Shown here: positions 35,724 through 45,504 of the stretch, piece after piece
How the letters are laid out: each line of letters starts with the position of its first letter
Position numbering within the stretch: position 1 is the first letter of the stretch
DNA from: an uncultured Neokomagataea sp.
GTDB lineage: Bacteria; Pseudomonadota; Alphaproteobacteria; Acetobacterales; Acetobacteraceae
Assembly (NCBI RefSeq): GCF_946476835.1
Contig: NZ_CAMKWA010000004.1
Coordinates: 1-64,000, forward strand
Direction: 5' to 3'
Length of the DNA stretch: 64,000 bases
Notes under the pieces: generated by a model
Databases searched by the model: none
The model's input: the letters and a program-made list of their open reading frames with translations, nothing else
Told to the model about the DNA's origin: nothing
Position numbers and translations under genes: made by a program

Positions 35724-36878
35724 ATGACACATGAAAATATAAAAATTGGCATCGGGATTATTACGTATAATAGAAAAGATGTAATCGCCAATACTATACG
35801 TCATATACAAAAATACACTGAAACGCCTTTTTCTCTCATTGTCGCCGATGACGGGTCATCTGATGGCACAATCGATACCCTTCATGAAATGGGTATCAAA
35901 ACCATAAATGGCAGCAATAGGGGAATAGCATGGAATAAAAATAGAGTTCTATTCTACCTAAAAGAAATCATTAAATGTGACATTATTATTGTACTAGAAG
36001 ACGATTGCTTTCCTACATCCTTTGGCTGGGAGCATAATTGGATTGATGCCGCTCAACGCTGGGGACACATCAATTTATTCCCGAAACATTGGGATAACTC
36101 ACACATCATCTCAGGCCTTGGCGTACCCGAAGACCCTTATATCTCTAAGAACCTGACCGGACAGTGTGAAGCCTTTACACAACGCGCCCTAAACTATGTC
36201 GGGTATTTAGACACACGCTTTCGGGGATACGGCTTCGAACATGTCGAACATACCCATCGCTTTATACGCGCAGGCTTTGGAGGAACCCAAGCCTCAGACG
36301 GCACTTTCTACCCTTACCTTATAGAGGGCGATCTTGAAGTTACCTGCCTCGACAAAGCGCCTGACTGGAACGGCATCACACGCAACAGCAGTATCTTTCT
36401 TAATCTAAAAGATGAACCCATCTACCGCCCTTGTTGGCGCAATGATTCCGAGCTGGCCATTTTTCGAAGCGAAATAGCGACATACCTTCCCGAAGAAGGC
36501 GCTGCACAATGGCCACTTTCAAATTTTGAAGGCTACGCACTCGTTTGGCAAAGTGATGCAAATACAATCACCGCTCAGACCACGCCAGACAGCGATACTC
36601 CCGTCATTTTTGCCTTTGTCCAAGGGCGCGCAACCCGACTAGGCTTCTACGCAGCCGCCAATACACCGGAAACGTGGATAAAAATAAACCACAACCATAC
36701 AATAAAAACAAATCATATAGAAGAAGCCTCAATTTTTGAAATAATATATACGAAAAATAATAAATTTTACTTGAAATTTGATAATATTTTTCTGTGCTGC
36801 GATCTAATTAAAAATAGAATTATTGAGTGTTCACGGCAAACTCCAAGTGAATGGGAAACATTCTCAGCAAAATTTTAA
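35724..36878 (+). CDS. Glycosyltransferase, GT2 family, AT-rich
   Basis: About 384 residues. The N-terminal GT-A domain has GIGIITYNRKD, VADDGSSDGT and the metal-binding VLEDDCFPTS. A later YGFEHVEHTHRF segment fits the catalytic region of capsule or galactose-type GT2 enzymes. The C-terminal 120 residues are of unknown type. Base composition is much more AT-rich than in neighbouring genes, especially at the 3' end, which suggests recent transfer. The start at 35724 is chosen over a GTG at 35697. No operon partner. Confidence 0.78.
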   Translation: MTHENIKIGIGIITYNRKDVIANTIRHIQKYTETPFSLIVADDGSSDGTIDTLHEMGIKTINGSNRGIAWNKNRVLFYLKEIIKCDIIIVLEDDCFPTSFGWEHNWIDAAQRWGHINLFPKHWDNSHIISGLGVPEDPYISKNLTGQCEAFTQRALNYVGYLDTRFRGYGFEHVEHTHRFIRAGFGGTQASDGTFYPYLIEGDLEVTCLDKAPDWNGITRNSSIFLNLKDEPIYRPCWRNDSELAIFRSEIATYLPEEGAAQWPLSNFEGYALVWQSDANTITAQTTPDSDTPVIFAFVQGRATRLGFYAAANTPETWIKINHNHTIKTNHIEEASIFEIIYTKNNKFYLKFDNIFLCCDLIKNRIIECSRQTPSEWETFSAKF

Positions 36879-37475
36879 AAATACTTTAAATTTATTATCA
36901 AAATGGAGAGAGCGAAATAGCAAGATCCGTTGCGGGAAGCGTCCCGTGATCCTAACGCCTCGCTTTGGCAAACCATCAGTGCCCAACGCGCATGGCGATC
37001 TTTGTAAGACAACTTATCCTGCCAACCTACAGGAAGCCGCCTTCTCAACATAGGTATTATGCTGCTTGGGAGCAGGCCCAGTGTTGCATCCAAGATCTTG
37101 AACAATCAACAAGTGAGGGCCTCCACCTGAATAGGGTCAGTGCCTTTTCCAGACCAGAGTGGAACAGGTAAAAATCCACATCCGGGTAAACGCTTCGAGT
37201 TACCCCTCGACCTCACTCCGCCAAGAAAGCCACTCTTCAACATCAAAGGAAGCAAACTTCTTCATCTGCCCCCTCCATTTGTTACTGAAGAAACGGAAGC
37301 GCACATCAGAACCAGAAAGTTTTTCATCCCCCCAAATCAAATACCACTCGTATACTTCATACAACACCAAACAAACATACAGACGGCACCTTTGGGACAA
37401 AGGTACTCAAAAGGGTCGCGTGCACAATCCACGCTTTTAACTAGCCTAAATACACAACAGCCAGCCTGAATAAGA
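36879..37475 (-). other. Gene-poor stretch with possible decayed coding sequence
   Basis: About 600 bases without a convincing gene. On the minus strand three short open frames follow one another in different frames (about 37400-37200, 37200-37060 and 37105-36875). They have protein-like composition, with segments such as VRFRFFSNKWRGQMKKF and LRRRLPVGWQDKLSYKDRHARW. This is what a frameshifted, decayed gene looks like, but I cannot name its family. Confidence 0.35.
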
Positions 37476-38417
37476 TCATAAGGAGAGTGAACGTGCTCGC
37501 CGATACCGCCACAACAAAACAGGCAAACACAATAAAGGATGCCGTTGCTCAAACGGCGAGAGCGCCAGATCAATGCCCGTATGGCGCTGTATCTTCCATG
37601 CTAAATACGCCGCACCATCCGTAAACGTAAATGCCGCCTTGAGCAGCCGCAATACATTCAAAACCTTCCCAAAGCGGCGTGCGCTCTCCCACTGCGCCGA
37701 AGCGCGCTGACACTGCCGTTCCGAAAACAGCACAGCATAATCTGAGTTTTTATACGTAAAGCTCAAACCCGCACGTCGCCAAGCCAAAGGCAAAAGCTGA
37801 GCAAAGCGCTCTTCTGCCCCCTCGATCAACCGCTTTGACCGTGCAGACGTCTCAACACGCAATTCGGACCCATATGTCCGCGCGAACAATCCATCCCAGT
37901 AAGCGACCGCTGGCTGCATTTGATCGGGCACAGCCAAAGACCCTGCCCAGAATGCCGCCGTCGTCACACAACGTGCTATAAGGTTCAGGATATAATCTGC
38001 CGCATCAACATCACGCACCCATACCAACCGCACAGGCTGACAAAACCGGGCCCATAACGTCGTATCCGTTGAACGCGGGCCCGTCCGGGCCATAAATTGC
38101 TTACGTGATAAAACGGCAATCTTCGCGCGATACATTTGCCCTTCATAACGATGCTCAGAATAGAATACATTGGGCGGCAAGAGACAGTTCGCCATGCGTA
38201 TCGCGGCACCGCCCGGCACATCATGCCCCGTCTCAGTTACAACATAAAAATCTAAAATACCTTCTGGATCAGACTTACGGAGCATTGAACCGTAAAACAA
38301 AACCCCCAAAGGCGGAGCAGGCATGTCCCGCGCCACAGAAGCGGCAAAAGACCGTACTGCCGCCGATACGGGCGCCGTCAGTTCGGGCACCAATGCTTTT
38401 TCAAGAGCATCAAGCAT
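37476..38417 (-). CDS. Nucleotidyltransferase-like protein, Tam41-like
   Basis: About 313 residues. LFYGSMLRKSDPEGILDFYVV resembles a nucleotidyltransferase GSx...DxD active site. The later layout (RAKIAVLSRKQF, TLWARFCQPVRLVW) reminds me of Tam41/Mmp37 proteins, which make CDP-diacylglycerol from phosphatidate. This assignment is by resemblance only. The gene starts eight bases before the end of the upstream lipid-kinase gene, so a kinase that makes a lipid phosphate is coupled to a possible nucleotidyltransferase using it. ATG at 38417 is chosen; earlier codons do not look like a protein. Confidence 0.6.
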   Translation of the reverse strand: MLDALEKALVPELTAPVSAAVRSFAASVARDMPAPPLGVLFYGSMLRKSDPEGILDFYVVTETGHDVPGGAAIRMANCLLPPNVFYSEHRYEGQMYRAKIAVLSRKQFMARTGPRSTDTTLWARFCQPVRLVWVRDVDAADYILNLIARCVTTAAFWAGSLAVPDQMQPAVAYWDGLFARTYGSELRVETSARSKRLIEGAEERFAQLLPLAWRRAGLSFTYKNSDYAVLFSERQCQRASAQWESARRFGKVLNVLRLLKAAFTFTDGAAYLAWKIQRHTGIDLALSPFEQRHPLLCLPVLLWRYRRARSLSL

Positions 38418-39357
38418 GAAGGAACCGAAAGGCTGGGCCGCTCTGTATCTGCAACTTCTGTGATGGAATCGGGCTAAACACTTCACCATCCAGCACAAAA
38501 TCACTCGTTGTTTCGAGCATCATATGATCCGTCCGGCCGCTATCATAATCTGGATGACGCCGTAGCCAGCGGGGGGCACGCCCCGTCAACAAAGCCGCAG
38601 CCGCACGCGCCAATGACCCTGGCTTGGCACTAACATCTAAGTAACGCACACCACGCGCATCTGGCTCAGCATCCCAGAAAGGCCAAATCCCGCGGGATAG
38701 CTGCGAAAGCCCCGTGACGAGAAACATAAAGCTTTCCCCACCATAAGCCCGGCCATTTGTCGTGATCTGTAGGGGATCCCCAGCCAGCCACCGCTCACGG
38801 CTTCGACGAAACACCAAGCTCCCCACAGCCCCTAAGACCGTCACACCTACAGCCAAATCATGAGGTGCAAACCGGACGATCTGTGGAGCATGTGCAATAC
38901 GCACCGCACGCGCATACCCGGCACAGCCCCCGAAAAGCCCCAATACCGGCAAACGGTCACTCTCGGGCCATGTCAGACGGATCGGCGTGCGTACACTTGA
39001 GCGCATCGCACCTTCCCTTAGGCGCCGTAATGCTTGAAAACCGCGCAGACCAAACCCAACATCATTCGCAATAAGGTTCGTATTACCAGATGCAAATACC
39101 GCGATATCCGGCAAATCATTCTCCGGATAAACACGCGCAATCGCCGTCAGTGCCGTACTAACCGTTCCATCACCACCATCAATCGCAATCGTCCGCACAC
39201 CACGATCTCGCAGAAGACGCAAACGATCTGTCGTGCCTTCACGGCTATCCGACGGAACAAAATTCTCCCCTAACAGGGATTCGGCAGCAGCAGCGAAGCC
39301 TGTCCCACTATGATTATTACGGCGACTACGAGCATTATGAATCAGGGCAAAGCGCAC
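38410..39357 (-). CDS. Diacylglycerol-kinase-family lipid kinase
   Basis: 315 residues. The N-terminal NAD-kinase-like fold opens with FALIHNARSRRN and carries the nucleotide-binding IDGGDGTVS motif. A later FASGNTN and a C-terminal beta-sandwich with VLDGEVF complete the DAGK catalytic family. Members phosphorylate diacylglycerol, ceramide or sphingoid bases, usually at the inner face of the inner membrane. Coupled to the downstream nucleotidyltransferase-like gene. The lipid substrate is not determined. Confidence 0.8.
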   Translation of the reverse strand: MRFALIHNARSRRNNHSGTGFAAAAESLLGENFVPSDSREGTTDRLRLLRDRGVRTIAIDGGDGTVSTALTAIARVYPENDLPDIAVFASGNTNLIANDVGFGLRGFQALRRLREGAMRSSVRTPIRLTWPESDRLPVLGLFGGCAGYARAVRIAHAPQIVRFAPHDLAVGVTVLGAVGSLVFRRSRERWLAGDPLQITTNGRAYGGESFMFLVTGLSQLSRGIWPFWDAEPDARGVRYLDVSAKPGSLARAAAALLTGRAPRWLRRHPDYDSGRTDHMMLETTSDFVLDGEVFSPIPSQKLQIQSGPAFRFLHA

Positions 39358-39563
39358 AGGGCGAGACGATCTTCTGTCTAAAACAAAGGGGTCCGCCCAC
39401 AGAAAATCTGGACTAAGCGACGATTTTCATGAACGCTTAAGCCCATCACTCAACAAGGCGGAATGGGGTTTCCAATGCCGAGGGTCTAGCACAGCACAGC
39501 CTGTAGGACTACACGCTGAGTTACAAACTATAAACCTAACCCCGACTGACCGAACGCTCCCCT

Positions 39564-40511
39564 ATGCCTCATCTGGATACCTCCACCACGTCCCGCACTG
39601 CGTCATCCCACGCCCCCAACCTAGAGCAGCGTTCCGTCACACTCGCCCATATTTCAGACCCTCACCTGCCACCACCGCCCGTACCCTGGCACAAAGCACT
39701 CAATAAACGCGCCCTCAGCCTCCTCTCTTGGTACAAACACCGCCAGCACGTACATCAAGCCCCGCTATGTGATGCAATCGTGCAAGACATTGCGCGCCAC
39801 GCCATAGACGCCATTTTGGTCAGTGGTGATCTGACGAATTTTGGCACCCCCGCAGAATTCGCACATGCGGCCGAATGGCTCGAAAACCTTCCGGCGCCGG
39901 CATTCGTTATCCCCGGCAATCATGACGCCATGATCACCCAGCCCGCCAGCGCCGGGCGTGATCAATGGAAGCACTGGTCCAGCGAGCAATACCCCTATGT
40001 ACGGCAATACGGAGATGTCGCCATTATCGGTATCGATAGTGGCGTACCCACCCCGCCCTTCATGGCATGCGGCCGCGTCGGCACCCAGCAACGCCAGCGC
40101 CTAGCAGCCCTCTTGAAACGTACCCGTGAGGCCGGTTTATGCCGTGTTGTGATGATCCATCATCCGCCCCGTAAAGGGCTCGTCCCTTGGCGCAAAGCTT
40201 TGCATGACATGAAACCTGTCATTGATATTTTACGCCAAGAAGGCGCAGAAATCGTCCTGCATGGCCATTCACATAATGCCACACTGACCTGCATCCCCGG
40301 CTCCACGATTCCACTTCTTGGCGTAGCGTCCGCCTCCTTGCAGGACCCGCGCCCACACCGCCAAGCCTGCTGGAACCAACTGACCATCACACCCAAGACA
40401 GACCCAACGCATAAAAGCTGGAGCATTGCCCTCCAAAGACACTGGCCCTCTTTTGAAGGCCCCCATACCGGCGTGACCGAACACGCCTCATGGGAGAGGG
40501 CACACGCATGA
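39564..40511 (+). CDS. Metallophosphoesterase (calcineurin-like)
   Basis: 315 residues. Ligand motifs are HISDPHLPP, VSGDLTNFG, PGNHDAM, MIHHPP and LHGHSHNATL, matching the Icc/LpxH-like two-metal phosphoesterases. No signal peptide, so cytosolic. Its ATGA overlap with lptF and the lipid genes around it suggest that it removes a phosphate or nucleotide from a lipid intermediate; this is inference. Confidence 0.83.
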   Translation: MPHLDTSTTSRTASSHAPNLEQRSVTLAHISDPHLPPPPVPWHKALNKRALSLLSWYKHRQHVHQAPLCDAIVQDIARHAIDAILVSGDLTNFGTPAEFAHAAEWLENLPAPAFVIPGNHDAMITQPASAGRDQWKHWSSEQYPYVRQYGDVAIIGIDSGVPTPPFMACGRVGTQQRQRLAALLKRTREAGLCRVVMIHHPPRKGLVPWRKALHDMKPVIDILRQEGAEIVLHGHSHNATLTCIPGSTIPLLGVASASLQDPRPHRQACWNQLTITPKTDPTHKSWSIALQRHWPSFEGPHTGVTEHASWERAHA

Positions 40512-41656
40512 ACCCCAAACTCCGCACGCTCGACCGCTACTTGCTGCGCCAAATGGTGCCACCCTTCCTCGTGGCCCTCGGCGCGATGCTCGTTGCCCTC
40601 CTGCTGGAGCGCCTGCTCACATTATTTGACTACCTCGCATCCGCAGGAAGCTCTCTATCAACCTGTATCGCTCTATTAACTGACCTTCTGCCGCATTATT
40701 TCGGCATCGCTCTGCCCGCATCTCTTTGTATCGCTGTCTTCCTGACCATTCGTGGCATGAGCGATAATAATGAAATCGATGCCATCCGGGCCGCGCGTAT
40801 TTCGCTCATACGCGTCAGCCGCCCCTTCATGCTTATGGGGTGCGGCCTCGGCCTCGCCAGTATTTTGCTCTACGGCTATATTCAACCCGTCGCACGCTAT
40901 GATTACCGGGCTGGTTTTTACGTAGCAGAACATACAGGCTGGGCCCCCCACCTACAGGCCGGTATGTTCGCCTCAACCTCCAACAAAGCCATGATGACGG
41001 CGGATAAAGTCAGCCATGGCGGTTCAACACTTGGCCATATCTTCATCCGTGAAATGACCGATCACGGCACGGTCCATATCATCACAGCAGAGCGCGGCCT
41101 CTTAACCGTCTCACAAGCACATCACCGTACAGAGCTTGATTTATGGAACGGTCAAATCGTAGATGAGCCTCCAGAAACTGCGGCCGATACAGCTCCTCAC
41201 GTCACCCATTTTGGCCATGCAGTGCGCATTATTGAACGCCAAGAACACGACACAACCTTCCGCTCACGCGGCGCCGACGAACGTGAACTCACCCTCTTTG
41301 AACTCGCCAAAGACCTCCGCTATGGCGTCCATGGCATTGAATACCGTACCTTACGGGCCGAGTTCGATTTCCGCATGGCCCGCGCCCTCGCCATTCCGTT
41401 TATCCCCCCCCTCGCCGTTGCTCTCGCCATCAGTGGAAAACGCCGCCGATCCATATGGGGGCTATTAGCCGTCTCTGGCATTTTGGTTGGGTTCGACCAA
41501 ATTCTTATGTTTGGGCACTCCCTAGCATCCCTAGGAAAACTCCCCATCTGGCTTGCTATATGGACACCGGAAGCACTCTTCTGCGGCGCCTGTCTTGCCA
41601 CACTTCTGCGGCGCTCACGCGGGTCATGGCGCCGCCGCCTCCTGCGTAAAGCATAA
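40508..41656 (+). CDS. LptF-like permease subunit (LptF/LptG family)
   Basis: About 382 residues with an N-terminal transmembrane bundle (LDRYLLRQMVPPFLVALGAMLVALLLERLLTLFDYL region), a periplasmic beta-jellyroll and C-terminal helices. LptF pairs with LptG and the ATPase LptB to extract lipid from the inner membrane. The annotated start at 40508 overlaps the upstream stop (ATGA). Unlike the canonical alphaproteobacterial set, the pair is not followed by lptD, surA or pdxA, so it may move a different lipid. Confidence 0.85.
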   Translation: MNPKLRTLDRYLLRQMVPPFLVALGAMLVALLLERLLTLFDYLASAGSSLSTCIALLTDLLPHYFGIALPASLCIAVFLTIRGMSDNNEIDAIRAARISLIRVSRPFMLMGCGLGLASILLYGYIQPVARYDYRAGFYVAEHTGWAPHLQAGMFASTSNKAMMTADKVSHGGSTLGHIFIREMTDHGTVHIITAERGLLTVSQAHHRTELDLWNGQIVDEPPETAADTAPHVTHFGHAVRIIERQEHDTTFRSRGADERELTLFELAKDLRYGVHGIEYRTLRAEFDFRMARALAIPFIPPLAVALAISGKRRRSIWGLLAVSGILVGFDQILMFGHSLASLGKLPIWLAIWTPEALFCGACLATLLRRSRGSWRRRLLRKA

Positions 41657-41704
41657 CGCCCACGCCATGACACTCCCCACCATGATGACCGAGACCTACT
41701 CCAC

Positions 41705-42811
41705 ATGAGCCGTATGACAACCACCCACCGCACAACACGCACTGTTTTGCTCCGGCACCTCAACCGTGCGCTACTCGGTCGGATCATGCTCTGCGGTGCC
41801 GTCTTGGTATCCCTACTAGAACTCTTGGCGTTACTGGAAAAAACAACCCCCATACTCAACCGCCATTTGGGCATCAAAGGCATTGTCACTTTTGCCGTAC
41901 TGCACCTGCCTGCGTTAAGTACGGAAATTCTTCCCCTCGCCTTTCTCATCGGCGCTCTTTTCTTTTTGACCCAAACCGCCTTGTCCAGTGAAATGGCCGC
42001 CCTGCGCGCAGCAGGTCTCTCTACCGTGGGCCTCTATCGCCTGCTTCTACCCACAGTTTTCATCGTTGGGTTCGGCGGGATGATTGCACAATATTGGGTC
42101 GTCCCCGCCAGTGAAGGTGCCCTCACCCTATGGTGGAACAAAACCGCACCAGCCCAAAACCATGATGAGAACGCCCAGCCTTTATGGTTCCGCATGGGAG
42201 GAACACTCATACGCATTGGCGACATCACTGAAAGCGGCCGCACACTCAGCAACGTCACTCTTTATAGTCGTGATGCACACGGCCAACTCACACGCACCCA
42301 ACACGCAACGACTCTGCACTACGTCAATAACCACTGGGTGGAAGAAGGAAACCGCTCCCTCATCCTGAACACTGACCATTCCGCGGCCCTGCGCAGTACT
42401 GGCGGCACACTCTCTCTACCCATCGCACCAAACGTCATTATCCGCCTCACACAAGACCAGCCATTCCTAACACCCGGGCAGATTCTAGCGATCTTACATA
42501 ACGGTGCTCCAGCCAGTTTACCGCGCCCAACCTACCGTATGGCGCTTTTTTCACCGCTGATTTTACCAATAGACATGGCAACAATGCTTCTATTAGCGCT
42601 GCCAGTGATCTATATCCCTCCCAGAACCGGGCTCAGAACCCCACTTCCAGTCTACGTACTGGCAGCAGGTCTGGCCCTCGTAATTCTGCAGGGCCTGATT
42701 AACGCCCTGGGCAATGCCGGAACACTCCCGGCTGCACTGGCCGTTATGTCAGGACCACTACCAGGCATTTTATTAGGTATCACCTGGGTACTGCGGATGG
42801 AGGAAAAGTAA
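41705..42811 (+). CDS. LptG-like permease subunit (LptF/LptG family)
   Basis: 368 residues with the same layout as its partner: N-terminal helices (RIMLCGAVLVSLLELLALL), a periplasmic jellyroll (residues about 120-260) and three C-terminal helices. It begins 48 bases after lptF and is followed within two bases by the hydroxylase-family gene, so one operon. ATG at 41705 or 41714 could be the start. Confidence 0.84.
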   Translation: MSRMTTTHRTTRTVLLRHLNRALLGRIMLCGAVLVSLLELLALLEKTTPILNRHLGIKGIVTFAVLHLPALSTEILPLAFLIGALFFLTQTALSSEMAALRAAGLSTVGLYRLLLPTVFIVGFGGMIAQYWVVPASEGALTLWWNKTAPAQNHDENAQPLWFRMGGTLIRIGDITESGRTLSNVTLYSRDAHGQLTRTQHATTLHYVNNHWVEEGNRSLILNTDHSAALRSTGGTLSLPIAPNVIIRLTQDQPFLTPGQILAILHNGAPASLPRPTYRMALFSPLILPIDMATMLLLALPVIYIPPRTGLRTPLPVYVLAAGLALVILQGLINALGNAGTLPAALAVMSGPLPGILLGITWVLRMEEK

Positions 42812-42813
42812 GT

Positions 42814-43629
42814 ATGTCCACCCCTCGTTCAGGCTTACGCTTCTGGCGTAACACTGCTTCTTTACGCACAGGTCGTAGCTTTGACCTGGGCAAAATGACC
42901 TTGCCTCAACTCTGGATGGCTTACCTCACCTATCCCAGCATCCTGCTCTATTTCGCACTCATCATCATTTCTGCCGTGCTGACCGTCCATTTCTGGACAG
43001 GCACCCTGCAGACACTCATCCCAGTCCCTGCCGTCATCGCGATCTACCCAACGGCGTGGTACCTCATTCACCGCTTCATCCTGCACGGCAAATGGCTCTA
43101 CCGAAACCGCTGGACTTCATCCGTGTGGAAGCGCATCCATTTTGACCACCACCAAGACCCGCACCTGCTGGATGTCTTGTTCGGATCACCACTCAACACC
43201 GTCCCCACCATGGCCATCATCACCATGCCTGTGGGGACAGCTATTGGCGGGCTTGGAGGGCTTTTCGCGGCCTTTACAACCTCACTGGTCATGACCTGCA
43301 TTTACGAATTTTTCCACTGCATCCAGCATCTGGCCTATAAACCGCGCTGGAAATGGGTCGCGCATATCAAGCAACTACACGTCCTGCACCACTTCCACCA
43401 CGAAGATGGTAATTACGGCATCACCAACTATCTTCCAGACCGCATTTTCGGCAGCTTTTACCGTGATGCGCGTGAACGCCCCCGCTCTCAGCATGTGTTC
43501 AACCTTGGTTATACGCTTGACGAAGCCTCGCGCTATCCATGGGTCATGAAGCTGACCGGGTCTCCACCTAAGGACCGCCCCGACGGTGCCCGTGCTGCTA
43601 AGAAAAACAACCCCGAAGCTGCCGCGTGA
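42814..43629 (+). CDS. Fatty-acid hydroxylase / sterol desaturase superfamily enzyme
   Basis: 271 residues, membrane-bound. The histidine clusters that hold the di-iron centre are HRFILH, HFDHH, HCIQH and HVLHHFHH. The HRFILH-x-HxxHH form resembles fatty-acid 2-hydroxylases more than sterol desaturases. It probably adds a hydroxyl to a lipid acyl chain or long-chain base. Between lptG and the NTP-transferase gene, with no gap to speak of. Confidence 0.78.
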   Translation: MSTPRSGLRFWRNTASLRTGRSFDLGKMTLPQLWMAYLTYPSILLYFALIIISAVLTVHFWTGTLQTLIPVPAVIAIYPTAWYLIHRFILHGKWLYRNRWTSSVWKRIHFDHHQDPHLLDVLFGSPLNTVPTMAIITMPVGTAIGGLGGLFAAFTTSLVMTCIYEFFHCIQHLAYKPRWKWVAHIKQLHVLHHFHHEDGNYGITNYLPDRIFGSFYRDARERPRSQHVFNLGYTLDEASRYPWVMKLTGSPPKDRPDGARAAKKNNPEAAA

Positions 43630-44411
43630 GCACGCTTCCCGTTCTTGTTCTGGCAGGCTCCCGCGAGGGTGCTCACGATCCCCTCGCCCGCCTTGGCAAA
43701 GTCTCACACAAAGCCCTCCTCCCCGTTGGAGGGCAACCGATGCTGTGCCGCGTGCTGGATGCCCTCATCAGCACACAAATACTCGGCCCCATCACCGTCA
43801 GCATTGAGCAGCCGGACCTCATCACTCCCCTGCTCGAACATTACACCGACCACACAGACACGATTACAACCCACCAAGCGCGTACATCCCTGAACGAAAG
43901 CGTGGCCGATGCCCTCAAGACCATCGGCACACCCTGCCTCGTCACAACCGCAGATCACGCCCTACTCCAACCCGACTGGATCGTGGAGTTTCTGACCCAA
44001 ACACAAAACGCTGACGTTGCCGTTGGTATCGCCCTCCGCCACACCATTGAGCGCGACGTTCCCGGCACAAAACGCACCTATATTCGCCTCTCGGATATCA
44101 CTTTTTCCGGCTGTAACCTCTTCTGGCTCGGCTCCCCCAAAGCCCATAACGTCATCACACTTTGGAAACGCCTCCAGCAAGACCGTAAAAAACCCTTACG
44201 TATGGCCCGCACCCTCGGGCTGGGCATCCTCCTGCGCGCGCTCTTCCGCAGACTAGACACCGCAACCCTCTGCAAACGCATTGAAGCTTTAACTGGCGCT
44301 CGCATACGTTTCATACCCTTGTCAGATGGCCGTGCTGCTGTGGACGTTGACAAACCTGAGGACCTCACCTTGGTAGAAAAAATCCTAGCCACACACTCTC
44401 CGGCGCCCTGA
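43626..44411 (+). CDS. MobA-like nucleotidyltransferase
   Basis: 261 residues starting with GTG (overlapping the previous stop by four bases). LPVLVLAGSREG and KALLPVGGQPML form the nucleotide-binding start of NTP-transferase enzymes, and TADHALLQPDW gives the metal-binding Asp. It would join a nucleotide to a phosphorylated head group, producing an activated donor. Context suggests that the donor serves the lipid pathway rather than molybdenum cofactor. Confidence 0.72.
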   Translation: MSTLPVLVLAGSREGAHDPLARLGKVSHKALLPVGGQPMLCRVLDALISTQILGPITVSIEQPDLITPLLEHYTDHTDTITTHQARTSLNESVADALKTIGTPCLVTTADHALLQPDWIVEFLTQTQNADVAVGIALRHTIERDVPGTKRTYIRLSDITFSGCNLFWLGSPKAHNVITLWKRLQQDRKKPLRMARTLGLGILLRALFRRLDTATLCKRIEALTGARIRFIPLSDGRAAVDVDKPEDLTLVEKILATHSPAP

Positions 44412-44418
44412 TGTCCCT

Positions 44419-45504
44419 ATGAAAATTGCTTACGTCATCAATTCGCTCGAATGCGGCGGCGCACAAAGCCCCATCCCGGACATTGTACAACTCATGCAGG
44501 AGCATGGCGCCAACGTCATGGTCTTCGGGCTTGAACGCCGTGACGGTTTAGCTATTCCCTTGCTCCAACGAGTCGGCATTCCCGTCCGCGTTCGGTCTGG
44601 CAAAAAGAATGATCACTTAGCCGCATATTTCTGGCTCAAACATGAACTCAAAACGTACCAACCGGACCTCATCTGGACATCTCTGACCCGCGCCACGCTG
44701 CTCGGCCAACTTATCGCTAAATCCCTGAACGTCCCGACCGTTCACTGGCAACACTCCGCTCGCCTCAAAACCATCAATGCATGGCTCCTACGCGCCCTCT
44801 GCCGCGACACCCTCCTATGGGTTGCGGACTCTGAAACCGTCGCACGCTTCGCAAAACGCCGATTACGCCTACACAATAACCTCATGTGCTGGCCTATCTT
44901 TCGTGCTCCTCCTAACGCCCCAACGGCCCGCCTCTGGCAAGAAGGCGAAATTATTCAAATTGGCTCTCTTGGGCGTCTGCACAGCGTCAAAGGGTATGAC
45001 ATGCTGTGTGATGCACTCACGCTTTTACAGCCCATGAAAGACCTTCCCGCCTTTCACATGACTTTCGCCGGAGATGGCCCAGAGCGTGACGCATTGGAAG
45101 AACGCGCCGCACGCCACAATCTGCCCGTCTCGTTTTACGGACACTGCGAGGCACCGTTGGACTTTCTCTCCACGCTGCACCTCTACCTCCAAACCTCCCA
45201 TTGGGAAGGGTTATGCGTAGCCGCCCATGAAGCCATGGCCTGCGCCCTCCCCATCATCACAACACCTGCAGGTGAAATCCCGCGCAGCGTCGAAGACGGC
45301 GTGTCTGGCCTCATTATCCCTTTCAATGACGCAGGTGCCCTCGCCGCGGCCTTGGCTACCCTACTACGCACCCCAGAGCGCCTCGGCACAATGGGTACAC
45401 GATCACGCTCCCGCGTGATGAAACGCTTCGGTCCAGCCGCCTTCGCTGAACATGGACGCGCTATTCTCACCGCAATACCGGGGCTCAACGCGTCTAAAGC
45501 TTAA
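44419..45504 (+). CDS. Glycosyltransferase, GT4 family
   Basis: 361 residues. The start KIAYVINSLECGGAQ and the donor-site segment GLCVAAHEAMACALPIITT are GT4 hallmarks, and IGSLGRLHSVKGYD marks the second Rossmann domain. It follows the NTP-transferase gene by seven bases and ends the operon. It may glycosylate the lipid made by the preceding enzymes. Beyond its stop the host sequence gives way to prophage genes. Confidence 0.83.
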   Translation: MKIAYVINSLECGGAQSPIPDIVQLMQEHGANVMVFGLERRDGLAIPLLQRVGIPVRVRSGKKNDHLAAYFWLKHELKTYQPDLIWTSLTRATLLGQLIAKSLNVPTVHWQHSARLKTINAWLLRALCRDTLLWVADSETVARFAKRRLRLHNNLMCWPIFRAPPNAPTARLWQEGEIIQIGSLGRLHSVKGYDMLCDALTLLQPMKDLPAFHMTFAGDGPERDALEERAARHNLPVSFYGHCEAPLDFLSTLHLYLQTSHWEGLCVAAHEAMACALPIITTPAGEIPRSVEDGVSGLIIPFNDAGALAAALATLLRTPERLGTMGTRSRSRVMKRFGPAAFAEHGRAILTAIPGLNASKA

